Positions 35,253 to 42,100 of a stretch of 64,000 nt of DNA are shown in pieces. The position numbers and the translations under genes were made by a program. The stretch's first letter is position 1. Each line of letters opens with the position of its first letter. The notes under the pieces were generated by a model, which saw only the letters and a program-made list of their open reading frames with translations, was not told the DNA's origin and did no database searches. The stretch is from the NCBI RefSeq assembly GCF_900103885.1, contig NZ_FNIM01000010.1, positions 18,678 to 82,677 on the forward strand. The letters are read 5' to 3'. Source of the DNA: Actinomyces ruminicola (lineage in GTDB: Bacteria; Actinomycetota; Actinomycetes; Actinomycetales; Actinomycetaceae).

Positions 35253-35377
35253 GATGGCACGGAAGACACCACTTTCAACCCGAGCCGGCTCGAGCCGCAA
35301 AGATGAACCGCATGATCACGCGGCTACGTCCCGCAAGCATCACCGCGACACGCCAAAGTGGTGCATTCTCTGACATC
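35253..35377. repeat. Palindromic repeat element, copy C (125 bp)
   Basis: Arms at 35253-35275 and 35355-35377 pair at 18 of 23 positions and share CACCACTTT with copy A. The central CCGCATGAT is at 35308-35316, 55 bases from the left end. It lies between the hydrolase gene and the LpqH-like gene. Confidence 0.75.
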
Positions 35378-35416
35378 TTCGCGCGCTCTGCCCGCCGCAC
35401 GGCCCGAGAGCGCCTG

Positions 35417-36121
35417 TCAGGAACCCATTGCAGGCATTTCTTCGTCCGTCGTCAGAGCGGCCTCCTCCCACCGCACCACGGCATCCAGCTCCCCGGGCTC
35501 GTGCAACCAGTGGGCGCCGCCCTCCACCACCGTCAGGTCGGCGCCGAAGCGGCGGCAGAAGGCGCCCACCGGCTCACGCGGCAGCAGCTCATCTTGATCC
35601 CCCATGATGATCGACGTCGGCACGCTCCAATTGGCCACCGCGTGGACCTCGGCGTAGATCAGGTAGCGCCAGGAGAGCACGCCCGAATCGGTGCGAATCT
35701 CGCCCTGCTCGGCCAGTGCCTCGCGCGACAGACCCGCCTGGCGCAGCATCTGCTCGATCAATCCGACCATGTCCAGCACCGGGGACTGCAGCAGCGCGAG
35801 CTCGAGGTGCGCATCGCGCAGCGCAACCAGAGACAGCCACGCTCCGATGCTGGTGGCGCGCAGCCCCAGCACGGGCCACCGCTGCCGCATCTGCGCCGCC
35901 AGGTCATGCAAGTAGGGCACGCACTCCCAGGGCAGTAGTCCCTCAGGCAGGTCGCAGGCGACGGTCTGCCAGCCGGCCTGTGCGGCCCGGGCGGCGAATC
36001 CCTCGGCGTCGCGCCGCGAACCGCCGGCACCGTGAACGCACAGGAAGGCGCGCGGTGCCTGCTCACCCCAGATGGTGGCGTCACCGAGGCCGGGATCCCT
36101 ATGCACTTGCTCGCCTGCCAC
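35417..36121 (-). CDS. Alpha/beta hydrolase
   Basis: A 234-residue alpha/beta-hydrolase-fold protein. The oxyanion segment is FLCVHGAGGSRRDAEGFA, the nucleophile elbow is ATSIGAWLSL with serine in an A-x-S-x-G context, the acid is in IIMGDQDELLPREP and the histidine is in VEGGAHWLHEPGE, so the catalytic triad is complete. The substrate is unknown. The start is a GTG at 36121. It lies 72 bp downstream of ddh on the same strand. Confidence 0.82.
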   Translation of the reverse strand: MAGEQVHRDPGLGDATIWGEQAPRAFLCVHGAGGSRRDAEGFAARAAQAGWQTVACDLPEGLLPWECVPYLHDLAAQMRQRWPVLGLRATSIGAWLSLVALRDAHLELALLQSPVLDMVGLIEQMLRQAGLSREALAEQGEIRTDSGVLSWRYLIYAEVHAVANWSVPTSIIMGDQDELLPREPVGAFCRRFGADLTVVEGGAHWLHEPGELDAVVRWEEAALTTDEEMPAMGS

Positions 36122-36193
36122 AAAAGCCAGCCTATCGATACAGGTCGCCCGGCGCCGCCTGAGCGAAGACGGCGCCGGGCGGGACGACCAGCA

Positions 36194-37165
36194 TCACAGG
36201 TAGTGGGCGCGCAGGTCCTCGGGGGTCCTGGCGGACAGGTCGGCCAGCGTCACGTCGAAGACGGTGCGGGCGCCGGACTCGCCGCGCGCGGCCAGCCTCG
36301 TCACCGCCCGCCCCACGGCGGCCAGCACCGAGCCGGTGAACTCCGGGTTGGAGTCCAGCTGCAGCTCGAAGTTCACGGTTTCGGCCACGCCCTCGGAGGT
36401 GTGCCCGCGGCGGATGACGGTGCCGCCGTGCGGGATGCCGGCGTGCCGGGCGGCCAGCTCCTCGGCGGTGATGAAGTTGACGGTGGTGTCGTAGTCGGCG
36501 AAGTAGTTGGGCATCTCCTTGATCTCCCGCTCGATGCGGGCCAGGTCGGCGCCCTCCTCCGCCACCACGTAGCAGTCGCGGGTGTGCATGGAGCGGGTGG
36601 TCAGCTCGACGTCGTCGCCGGCCTTGACCGCGGCGACGGTCGCCTCCACCGGGCGGGTGTACTGCTTGGCGTCGATCACGCCGTCGATGCGGCGCAGGGC
36701 ATCGGAGTGCCCCTGGGAGACTCCGGGCCCCCAGAAGGTGGTGGTGGCGCCGTCGGGCAGGACGGCCTCGCCCAGCACCCGCAGCATGGAGAACAGGCCC
36801 GGGTCCCAGCCGGTGGAGATCAGGGCGACGTGCCCGGAAGCCTTGGCAGCGGCGTCGACGGCGGCGAAGTGCTCGGGGATGCGGGCGTGGGTGTCGAAGG
36901 AGTCGACCGTGTTGAACAGCGCGGCGGCGGCCGGGGTCTGCTCGATCAGGTCGGTGGCCGAGCCGCCGCAGTTCAGGCAGACGTCGATCTTGTCGGCCCA
37001 GGCGGGCATGTCGTCCACGTGGGCGACGGGGGCGCCCTGGGTGGTCACCGACGCCGGGTCACGGCGGGTGAAGACGACGACGAGCTCCATGTCCTCGTTC
37101 TTGGCGACGGCCTGCTCGGCACCGCGCCCGAGGTTACCGTATCCGTTGATCGCTACCCTGATCAT
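36194..37165 (-). CDS. ddh: meso-Diaminopimelate D-dehydrogenase
   Basis: A 323-residue NADP-dependent meso-diaminopimelate dehydrogenase (EC 1.4.1.16), the one-step route from tetrahydrodipicolinate to meso-DAP for lysine and cell-wall synthesis. The Rossmann loop IRVAINGYGNLGRGAEQAV opens the protein; then VVFTRRDPASV, the substrate-binding STGWDPGLFSMLRVLGEA and GPGVSQGHSDALRRIDGV are characteristic. The length matches the Corynebacterium enzyme. The ATG at 37165 has a perfect AGGAGG site. It is divergent from the DUF4256 gene. Confidence 0.93.
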   Translation of the reverse strand: MIRVAINGYGNLGRGAEQAVAKNEDMELVVVFTRRDPASVTTQGAPVAHVDDMPAWADKIDVCLNCGGSATDLIEQTPAAAALFNTVDSFDTHARIPEHFAAVDAAAKASGHVALISTGWDPGLFSMLRVLGEAVLPDGATTTFWGPGVSQGHSDALRRIDGVIDAKQYTRPVEATVAAVKAGDDVELTTRSMHTRDCYVVAEEGADLARIEREIKEMPNYFADYDTTVNFITAEELAARHAGIPHGGTVIRRGHTSEGVAETVNFELQLDSNPEFTGSVLAAVGRAVTRLAARGESGARTVFDVTLADLSARTPEDLRAHYL

Positions 37166-37324
37166 GCTTCCTCCTGATGTGCTTGCTTCGGGACGATCCT
37201 AGAGACCAGCCGTGTTGCCGTCGCGTGACGGACCAGGGAGTGGTCCCCTGCGGCGGCGCCTTGGCCCGTCCGCGTAGGCGAGAATGTGTCCTGCCATTGG
37301 CACAGCGCAAGCAGAGGGGATGAC

Positions 37325-37846
37325 ATGATCGATCTGCTCAGGGAACGGTTCAAGGCGCACCCGCACAGGCACGAGGGCATCTCCTGGGACGAGGTCGCCG
37401 CGCGCCTGGCGGCGCGCCCGGAGGCCGTGGCCGCGCTCAGGCGCATGGAGGACACGGGCGGGGAGCCGGACGTGGTCGGCTACGACGCCGAGGCGGACGC
37501 CTTCGTCTTCTACGACTGCGCGGCGGAGACTCCCTCGGGCCGGCGCAGCCTCTGCCTGGACGACGACGCACTGCGCTCCCGCAAGAGGAATCCGCCGCGG
37601 GGCAGCGCCGCGGGTGAGGCGGCGGCCTTCGGCGTCGAGCTCATGGATGAGGTGGGCTACCGCCACCTGCAGAGCCTCGGGGAATTCGATCTGAAGACCT
37701 CCACCTGGCTGGCGACGCCGGTGGAGGTGCGCGCCCTGGGCGGGGCGCTGTTCGGCGACCGCCGCTTCGGCCGGGTGTTCGTCTACCACAACGGCGCCGA
37801 CTCCTACTACGGGGCGCGCGGGTGGCGCGGCGTGCTGCGGGTGTAG
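37325..37846 (+). CDS. DUF4256 family protein
   Basis: A 173-residue protein of the DUF4256 family, matching over its full length. Typical blocks are LLRERFKAHPHRHEGISW, MEDTGGEPDVVGYD, FVFYDCAAETPSGRRSLC, LGEFDLKTSTWLATP and the end FVYHNGADSYYGARGWRG. The function is unknown and the protein is cytoplasmic. The ATG at 37325 is preceded by AGAGGGGATGAC. It is divergent from ddh and convergent with an orphan antitoxin gene. Confidence 0.88.
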   Translation: MIDLLRERFKAHPHRHEGISWDEVAARLAARPEAVAALRRMEDTGGEPDVVGYDAEADAFVFYDCAAETPSGRRSLCLDDDALRSRKRNPPRGSAAGEAAAFGVELMDEVGYRHLQSLGEFDLKTSTWLATPVEVRALGGALFGDRRFGRVFVYHNGADSYYGARGWRGVLRV

Positions 37847-37887
37847 CGGTCGCACTCAGCGCGCGGCCGGGGTCAGCCGATAAATGC

Positions 37888-38130
37888 TCATAACGTCTTC
37901 GATGTCTTTGAGGAGATGAAGGCGTCGAAGTCGAAGGGCCCAGCGGGCCCACTCGCCTCGCCTTCCGCAAGCGCTTCACGTAATGCCGCCAGTTCCGTCT
38001 CCCGGTCCTCCAACAGGCGCAGGCCGGCGCGGACAACCTCGCTTGCGGACCGGTAGCGTCCAGATCCGACCTGGCGCGCAATGAATCCGGTGAAGTGATC
38101 GTCGAGGCTGACGGAGGTGTTCGTTGCCAT
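37888..38130 (-). CDS. ParD-like type II antitoxin, without a ParE partner
   Basis: An 80-residue ribbon-helix-helix protein of the ParD family: [20 protein letters not shown], then [20 protein letters not shown], with an acidic C-terminal toxin-binding arm. A parE toxin gene normally follows the antitoxin directly, but here the next gene (DUF4256, opposite strand) ends only 42 bp away and no toxin frame exists on either side. The protein looks intact, so it is an orphan or anti-addiction antitoxin. The ATG at 38130 begins the conserved domain; the frame is open to 38190. Confidence 0.75.
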   Translation of the reverse strand: MATNTSVSLDDHFTGFIARQVGSGRYRSASEVVRAGLRLLEDRETELAALREALAEGEASGPAGPFDFDAFISSKTSKTL

Positions 38131-38273
38131 GACCCCATCCGACCAATAATTGGTACCCGCTGCGTTGCGGCCCGCGCCGAACGCCAGCATCGAGTCAGGA
38201 GCGGCGCGAACCCGCCGAACGATGCACTATCTCGATCGCCCGCGGATCGTCGGGCAGCGCGACGAGCCCGCCG

Positions 38274-38384
38274 GTGGCGCGCCGTGCCACCAAGCCCGGC
38301 CGCGGTTCCCAGCGCCGTCGCCTGGCGGCCAAGCGACGGCGCGCGGAGCTCAAGACCCTGCGGCGCAGACCGCCCACCGAGTAA
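38274..38384 (+). pseudogene. C-terminal remnant of an ArfB-like ribosome-rescue factor
   Basis: About 36 codons ending in TAA read ATKPGRGSQRRRLAAK then RRRAELKTLRRR, the basic tail typical of ArfB (YaeJ), which occupies the mRNA channel of stalled ribosomes. The GGQ catalytic domain is absent; upstream codons in this frame show no family similarity. It is therefore a truncated remnant in a decayed stretch (38131-38428) that holds nothing else recognisable. Confidence 0.5.
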
Positions 38385-38428
38385 AGCCACAGGTGCTAGC
38401 CAGACAGCAGGGGTGCGGGCGAGCGGTC

Positions 38429-38863
38429 TCAGAGATCCGAAAGCGTCTGCGGCGTGTTCTCACCTGTGAGCGCACCGGGGTTGCGCAGACCCGCGCCGGC
38501 CAGGCGGGCGAAGCCGAGCCTTTCGTAGTACGGCAGCATTTCCGGATCGCAGCACAGGTCGACGGCGTACATGTCGTCGAGCTGGGCGAGCAGCCGGCGC
38601 ACCAGTTCCGCACCGATCCCCCGGCCCTGGTAGTCCGGGTGGACCTCAAGCCAGGGGATGAAGGCGTTGAGCACGCCGTCGCTGATGGCGCTTATGTAGC
38701 CGACGACGCGGTCGCCGTCGAGCGCCCAGACGCGTCGGTAGCTGCCGTCCATGACTGCCACCAGCTGCGCCGCGGAGGGAGGGGACGGCCAACCGACGAA
38801 CATGCCCTCGATCTGGTCGGGCGCGACGGAGCCGCGGCCGGTGAGGTAGGTCAGCTCGCTCAT
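38429..38863 (-). CDS. GNAT family N-acetyltransferase
   Basis: A 144-residue GNAT acetyltransferase with the acetyl-CoA loop VHPDYQGRGIGAELVRRLL near residue 75 and the late strand LPYYERLGFARLAGAG, typical of small stand-alone members. The substrate is unknown. The ATG at 38863 gives the usual domain length; the open frame to 38947 reads through the palindrome at 38896-38952 and is unlikely to be translated. Confidence 0.85.
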   Translation of the reverse strand: MSELTYLTGRGSVAPDQIEGMFVGWPSPPSAAQLVAVMDGSYRRVWALDGDRVVGYISAISDGVLNAFIPWLEVHPDYQGRGIGAELVRRLLAQLDDMYAVDLCCDPEMLPYYERLGFARLAGAGLRNPGALTGENTPQTLSDL

Positions 38864-38895
38864 GTCGTGGAGACTAGCGCCATGCTGACGGTTTT

Positions 38896-38952
38896 CGACC
38901 TTGGGGTGCGTTTCACGACCACCCCGGGGTCGTGAAACGCACCCCAAGGTCG
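38896..38952. repeat. 25-bp perfect inverted repeat with a 7-nt loop
   Basis: Arms 38896-38920 and 38928-38952 are exact reverse complements (left arm begins CGACCTTGGGGTGCG, loop ACCCCGG). It lies 33 bp upstream of the GNAT start, in the promoter or leader region. It could be a regulator site, an mRNA hairpin or a relic of a small mobile element. Confidence 0.75.
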
Positions 38953-39084
38953 TGAATCGACAAACAGCACTCGCCCTGTCAGCGGCCCTCCACGCATGCC
39001 GACCCGAGTGATCAGTTCATCGGCAACCACGGCGTTCCGCTCCGGCAGCTCCCGGCTGCGCCGAGGCGGAAAGAGACGACGCGA

Positions 39085-39918
39085 TCACTCCTCGATGATC
39101 GGGAAGCACGCGTCGGTTACCCAGGTGGAGGGGTCAGGGTTGTGCGCCGGGCCGACCCGGTAGATGTTGAACATGGGTCCCGTGCGCAGGTTGTGAGCGG
39201 CGATGTAACCGCCAATCGCCGCGGTGGCCTCGGGCATGCCGTCATAGCTGCCGTGGAGGGTTGCGACCACGACGTCGCGCGCGGGCACCTCACGGCATTC
39301 CAGCGGCGCCACCGGCGTGAAGGGCGCGGGGACCCTGATCCAGACCTCTACGTCGACGTCGGACTCCCGGTACTCCGGGTCGAGGTAGGTGGTTCCGCCC
39401 AGCCCCTCGTCATGCTCGGGCAGCACCAGGCCGCTGCGCTCCATCAGCGGCACGACCTCCTGCCACAGCTGGCCCTCGTCGTTGTAGGACGGCAGCACGC
39501 GGCGCAGAGCCGCCACCGTCATGGCGGGCATGTGCATCTGGCGGACGTTGATGTCCATGGTCGACTCCTTGAGGTAGGCGTTGATGTGTTCGAACGCGGC
39601 GCTCATGCGTCCCAGGCGTTCCTGCTCGGCATCGAGGCGGGCGCCGTGGGCGGACATGATGGCGCGCACGCGCTGCGGATCACCACGGTTGGCCATGATC
39701 TCGGCGATCTCGCTTACCGGCATGCCCGCGTCACGTAGCCGGGTGATCCAGTGCGCGTCAGTGAGCTGGGCAGGCGCGTAGGACCGGTGCCCGGTGAACG
39801 GGTCGACAGCCGCGGGCTCCAGTACGTGCTGCTCCTGGTAGTACCGCAGCATCCTCACACTGATCGCGGTCAGCCTGGAGAACAGGCCGATGCGCAGCAG
39901 CCGTTCGTCGTGATCCAT
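39085..39918 (-). CDS. MerR-family regulator with GyrI-like effector domain
   Basis: A 277-residue regulator. The N-terminal MerR helix-turn-helix is RIGLFSRLTAISVRMLRYYQ, followed by TGHRSYAPAQLTDAHWITRLRDAG, a coiled linker, and a C-terminal GyrI/BltR-like ligand-binding domain (VALMERSG and TTYLDPEYRE regions, ending THGS-like LHGSYDGMPEA). Such proteins activate multidrug or stress genes upon ligand binding. The start is ATG at 39918 or 39927. It lies 19 bp from a MerR-type dyad, so autoregulation is likely; it may control the adjacent GNAT gene. Confidence 0.85.
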   Translation of the reverse strand: MDHDERLLRIGLFSRLTAISVRMLRYYQEQHVLEPAAVDPFTGHRSYAPAQLTDAHWITRLRDAGMPVSEIAEIMANRGDPQRVRAIMSAHGARLDAEQERLGRMSAAFEHINAYLKESTMDINVRQMHMPAMTVAALRRVLPSYNDEGQLWQEVVPLMERSGLVLPEHDEGLGGTTYLDPEYRESDVDVEVWIRVPAPFTPVAPLECREVPARDVVVATLHGSYDGMPEATAAIGGYIAAHNLRTGPMFNIYRVGPAHNPDPSTWVTDACFPIIEE

Positions 39919-39936
39919 GCAGCCCATCGAACACCC

Positions 39937-39949
39937 TGACACGGTGTCA
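39937..39949. promoter_or_regulatory. MerR-type operator dyad
   Basis: The perfect 13-bp palindrome TGACACGGTGTCA lies immediately upstream of the MerR gene. On the minus strand it reads TTGACACCGTGTCAGGGTG, the usual form for MerR-family operators overlapping a promoter. Confidence 0.65.
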
Positions 39950-40418
39950 ACTGCAAAGCGATATCTCCGCCCACCTGCACACAGTGCGACGCAGCGACAC
40001 CGGGAGGTGATGGCATGGTAAAGATCACGCCTCGGGGGTTGGGCAGGGCAGATCTGGCGGGAGTCGGCGTATGGGTCGCTCGTGTGAACGCGACGGTTCG
40101 GGGCTGCGTGTCGCGGGATTCGGATACGGGCGGCAGCGTGCTCGGTCGGACCCACAAGAGGTCGTGCTGGGGACCGCGAGGCGGTCGCGGGCATTCCGAC
40201 GATCCCCCGGCGGGGTCAACGAACCCCGCGAGCCCCTCGACGACGCGGGACAGCCCGTGAGGACGCGGGGCAGCCGGTCAGGACGCTGACCGGAAGGACG
40301 TCCTCGACGGTTAGAGAGCGTCTTCGACGGCGCAGGCGCGTCCTCGACGAAGGCCCCGGCGGGTGACACATCTTCGCCACTGCATGCCGCCGACGGGAAC
40401 CCCCGCGGGAATTGCCAC
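39950..40418. other. Degraded intergenic stretch
   Basis: No convincing gene. A GGGAGGTGATGGC site precedes ATG at 40015, but the 81-codon frame is Arg/Gly/Ser-rich with no family signal. The mirrored repeat array at 40225-40350 occupies its right part. Confidence 0.4.
40225..40350. repeat. Mirrored GAGGACG-type repeat array, copy 2
   Basis: Units CGTGAGGACGCGG and GGTCAGGACGCTG, then AAGGACGTCCTCGACGG at the centre, then GAGCGTCTTCGACGG and GGCGCGTCCTCGACG in the opposite sense, spaced about 20-22 bp. The same architecture and core sequence occur at 22475-22550. Confidence 0.55.
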
Positions 40419-40563
40419 CACACAACGAGCCCCACCCCCTGCCTGAGGAGCCGGCCACGCCCCAGAGGGACCTCACGGCCCGTGAGTTGCTGGTTGCCGA
40501 GATGGACGCCGCGACGGATGCCGAATTGGCACCTTCGCCAGACGACGGTGATCTCGACTACTG
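40419..40563 (+). pseudogene. Possible C-terminal remnant of an unrecognised gene
   Basis: A frame ending in TGA at 40563 encodes LTARELLVAEMDAATDAELA and an acidic tail PSPDDGDLDY, with normal host codon use and a terminator hairpin 9 bp later. No upstream start or family could be found; the upstream part is within the repeat array. It may be the broken end of the gene next to the island. Confidence 0.3.
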
Positions 40564-40572
40564 AAAGCAGGA

Positions 40573-40598
40573 GGCCCGGCTGCCTGAGCAGCCGGGCC
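40573..40598. terminator. Hairpin terminator at the left edge of the island
   Basis: GGCCCGGCTGC (40573-40583) pairs perfectly with GCAGCCGGGCC (40588-40598), loop CTGA. On the minus strand it is followed by TCCTGCTTT, so it can close the leftward operon. Confidence 0.75.
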
Positions 40599-40615
40599 CT
40601 TCGATGGTCCTGGGA

Positions 40616-40709
40616 GGGTACTTTCAGTGGAGTGGACCCTGGCGTGTCCCTCCCCTCGGTCGGTGGGCGGCGGTACCCCAGGTGGACCTCGACGGGTACT
40701 TTCAGCGGA
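40616..40709. repeat. Direct repeat GGGTACTTTCAG(T/C)GGA
   Basis: Two 16-bp copies at 40616-40631 and 40694-40709 differ at one base and are 78 bp apart. They lie between the terminator and the ardA 3' end. The reverse of CTTTCAGT also occurs at 40557. No gene is seen in 40599-40723. Confidence 0.5.
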
Positions 40710-40723
40710 CCTTGGAGGAACCA

Positions 40724-41283
40724 TTACCGGTTCTGGATGATGTAGACCCCGTAGCCTTGGTCGGACGGGGCGTCCATCACCGTGTAGTCGTACGACAGGT
40801 CGTTCTTCCAGCTTGCCCAGTCGAAGTACTTGATGGCTTCCGCCGACCAGCCCTTCATCAGGCCGGTGTCCTCGGCCAGCTGGTCGGTGTACTCGACGAA
40901 CGAGTCCCAGTGTCCGCAGAACCTCTCCTCGAAGTCGCTGACGCTGGGCACCTCCCCGGTTCCCTCCGCCACGTAGGCACCCGAGCGCACCCAGGCGCAG
41001 ACCGCCGACCAATGCTCGGCTCCCGCCTCTTGAACGCACCCTGCCCACTCCGCGGCCTCGTTGAGCCCCATCTCGTGGTCGAGTCGGTGTCCATGACCCA
41101 CAGCTCTTCGCAGCCTGCGCGCGGGCCGCCGACGGCAGCGTGCACGGTGGCCAGGTCGATGGCCACCACCTCGTCGGGGTCCGTGCAGGCGAACCACTCG
41201 CCCACGAGTCGACCCGCGTTGTAGCAGGCGAGGCAACCGACCCAGATGCGCGGGGTCTCCTGGGAGATGGCGTCGGTGGTCAT
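40724..41283 (-). pseudogene. ardA: Antirestriction protein ArdA, frameshifted
   Basis: ArdA is a DNA-mimic protein that blocks type I restriction enzymes during conjugation or transfer. The first frame starts at ATG 41283 with a GAGGAGG site and has the family opening PRIWVGCLACYNAGRLVGEWF. The second frame, ending at 40724, has MGLNEAAEWAGC, the acidic stretch FEERFCGHWDSFVEYTDQLA and the end YGVYIIQNR. The frames must join near 41080-41095 (GACTCGACCACGAG), so one base change breaks the gene. A programmed shift cannot be excluded, but no slippery site is obvious. It lies 109 bp downstream of abiV. Confidence 0.75.
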
Positions 41284-41392
41284 GACGGTCCTCCTCGGTG
41301 TCAGGAGGGACCCGGCGTCATCACAGCCGTACTCACGTGAATCGGCGCTCGGCCGGGTCCTCGTGGAGGCCCCCGGCGCCACGCCAGCGGCG

Positions 41393-42100
41393 CTACTCGG
41401 AACCCGAGGTGGGGAACGCGTCGCCTCCGCTGTTGCGAAAGGCCTCCGATGCGGCGGCCCAGTCCTCAGGGTGCGAGATCGGCAGGAGACGGAACTGCTG
41501 CGTGTGGGTGCTGTCGTACGGAGTGGAGGCGTCGTGCTTCATGCGGGTGTGGTCCTTGATGAGCATCATCTCGATGACCTGCGCGGCGGTCTGGAGATCT
41601 TCAGGAATGGTGCCCTCGCCGACGTCCGACGGGGTGGTGATCGTGCCGTTCGTGTCGCGGTCCACGTAGAAACCGGCCTGCTTGGCGAGATTGGCCGCAG
41701 TCGCTGCTTCCTCGGCCTCGCGCTCCCATCGAGAGTACATCTCCCTCTCGGTTTCGCCGTCGCGCGGGGTGTATTTGTCCACGTCGAAGCGCCCCCAGAA
41801 CTCCGCCAACTCATCGCCGAACACGTAGGCGCTGGCGTACTTGCGGATGTGGGAACGGCCGTTCATCCCGAGGCGGCCGACCGCATGAGGCTCGGTGCTG
41901 CCGGTCGACCAGGACCGCTCGAACTCCTCGTATATCCACAAGGCCTTGCCCAGCTCCTCCTGAGCGAGGACGGTCAGCGAGCGGGCTCGCCCGAACGACC
42001 CGACTTCGAGCAGCAGGTGGGCATCGGTGATGAGGTTCGAGGCGTTGTCCATCAACGCCTTCCAGAAGGTCCGCGCGTCTGCGGGAGCCATGCTCGTCAT
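41393..42100 (-). CDS. AbiV-family abortive infection protein
   Basis: A 235-residue protein whose first 70 residues match the AbiV family: FWKALMDNASNLITDAHLLL followed by ARSLTVLAQEELGKALW, a HEPN-like helical fold in which the EELGK motif is conserved. Lactococcal AbiV stops phage by interfering with host translation upon infection. The C-terminal half, with DEFWGRFDVDKYTP-like acidic and aromatic residues and KDHTRMKHDAST, is less conserved. The start overlaps the recombinase stop by 4 bp (ATGA) and GGGAAG precedes it, so it is translationally coupled to the recombinase. It is the last intact gene of the operon. Confidence 0.82.
   Translation of the reverse strand: MTSMAPADARTFWKALMDNASNLITDAHLLLEVGSFGRARSLTVLAQEELGKALWIYEEFERSWSTGSTEPHAVGRLGMNGRSHIRKYASAYVFGDELAEFWGRFDVDKYTPRDGETEREMYSRWEREAEEAATAANLAKQAGFYVDRDTNGTITTPSDVGEGTIPEDLQTAAQVIEMMLIKDHTRMKHDASTPYDSTHTQQFRLLPISHPEDWAAASEAFRNSGGDAFPTSGSE

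Noticed and set aside
40015..40260. 81-codon frame with a good ribosome-site-like sequence
   Set aside because: Composition is Arg/Gly/Ser-rich without any fold or family signal and it runs into the mirrored repeat array.
40564..40760. Left attachment site of the island, expected to carry the lost FNV codons of ychF
   Set aside because: No sequence matching the expected ychF end was found here by eye, so the left border is left open.
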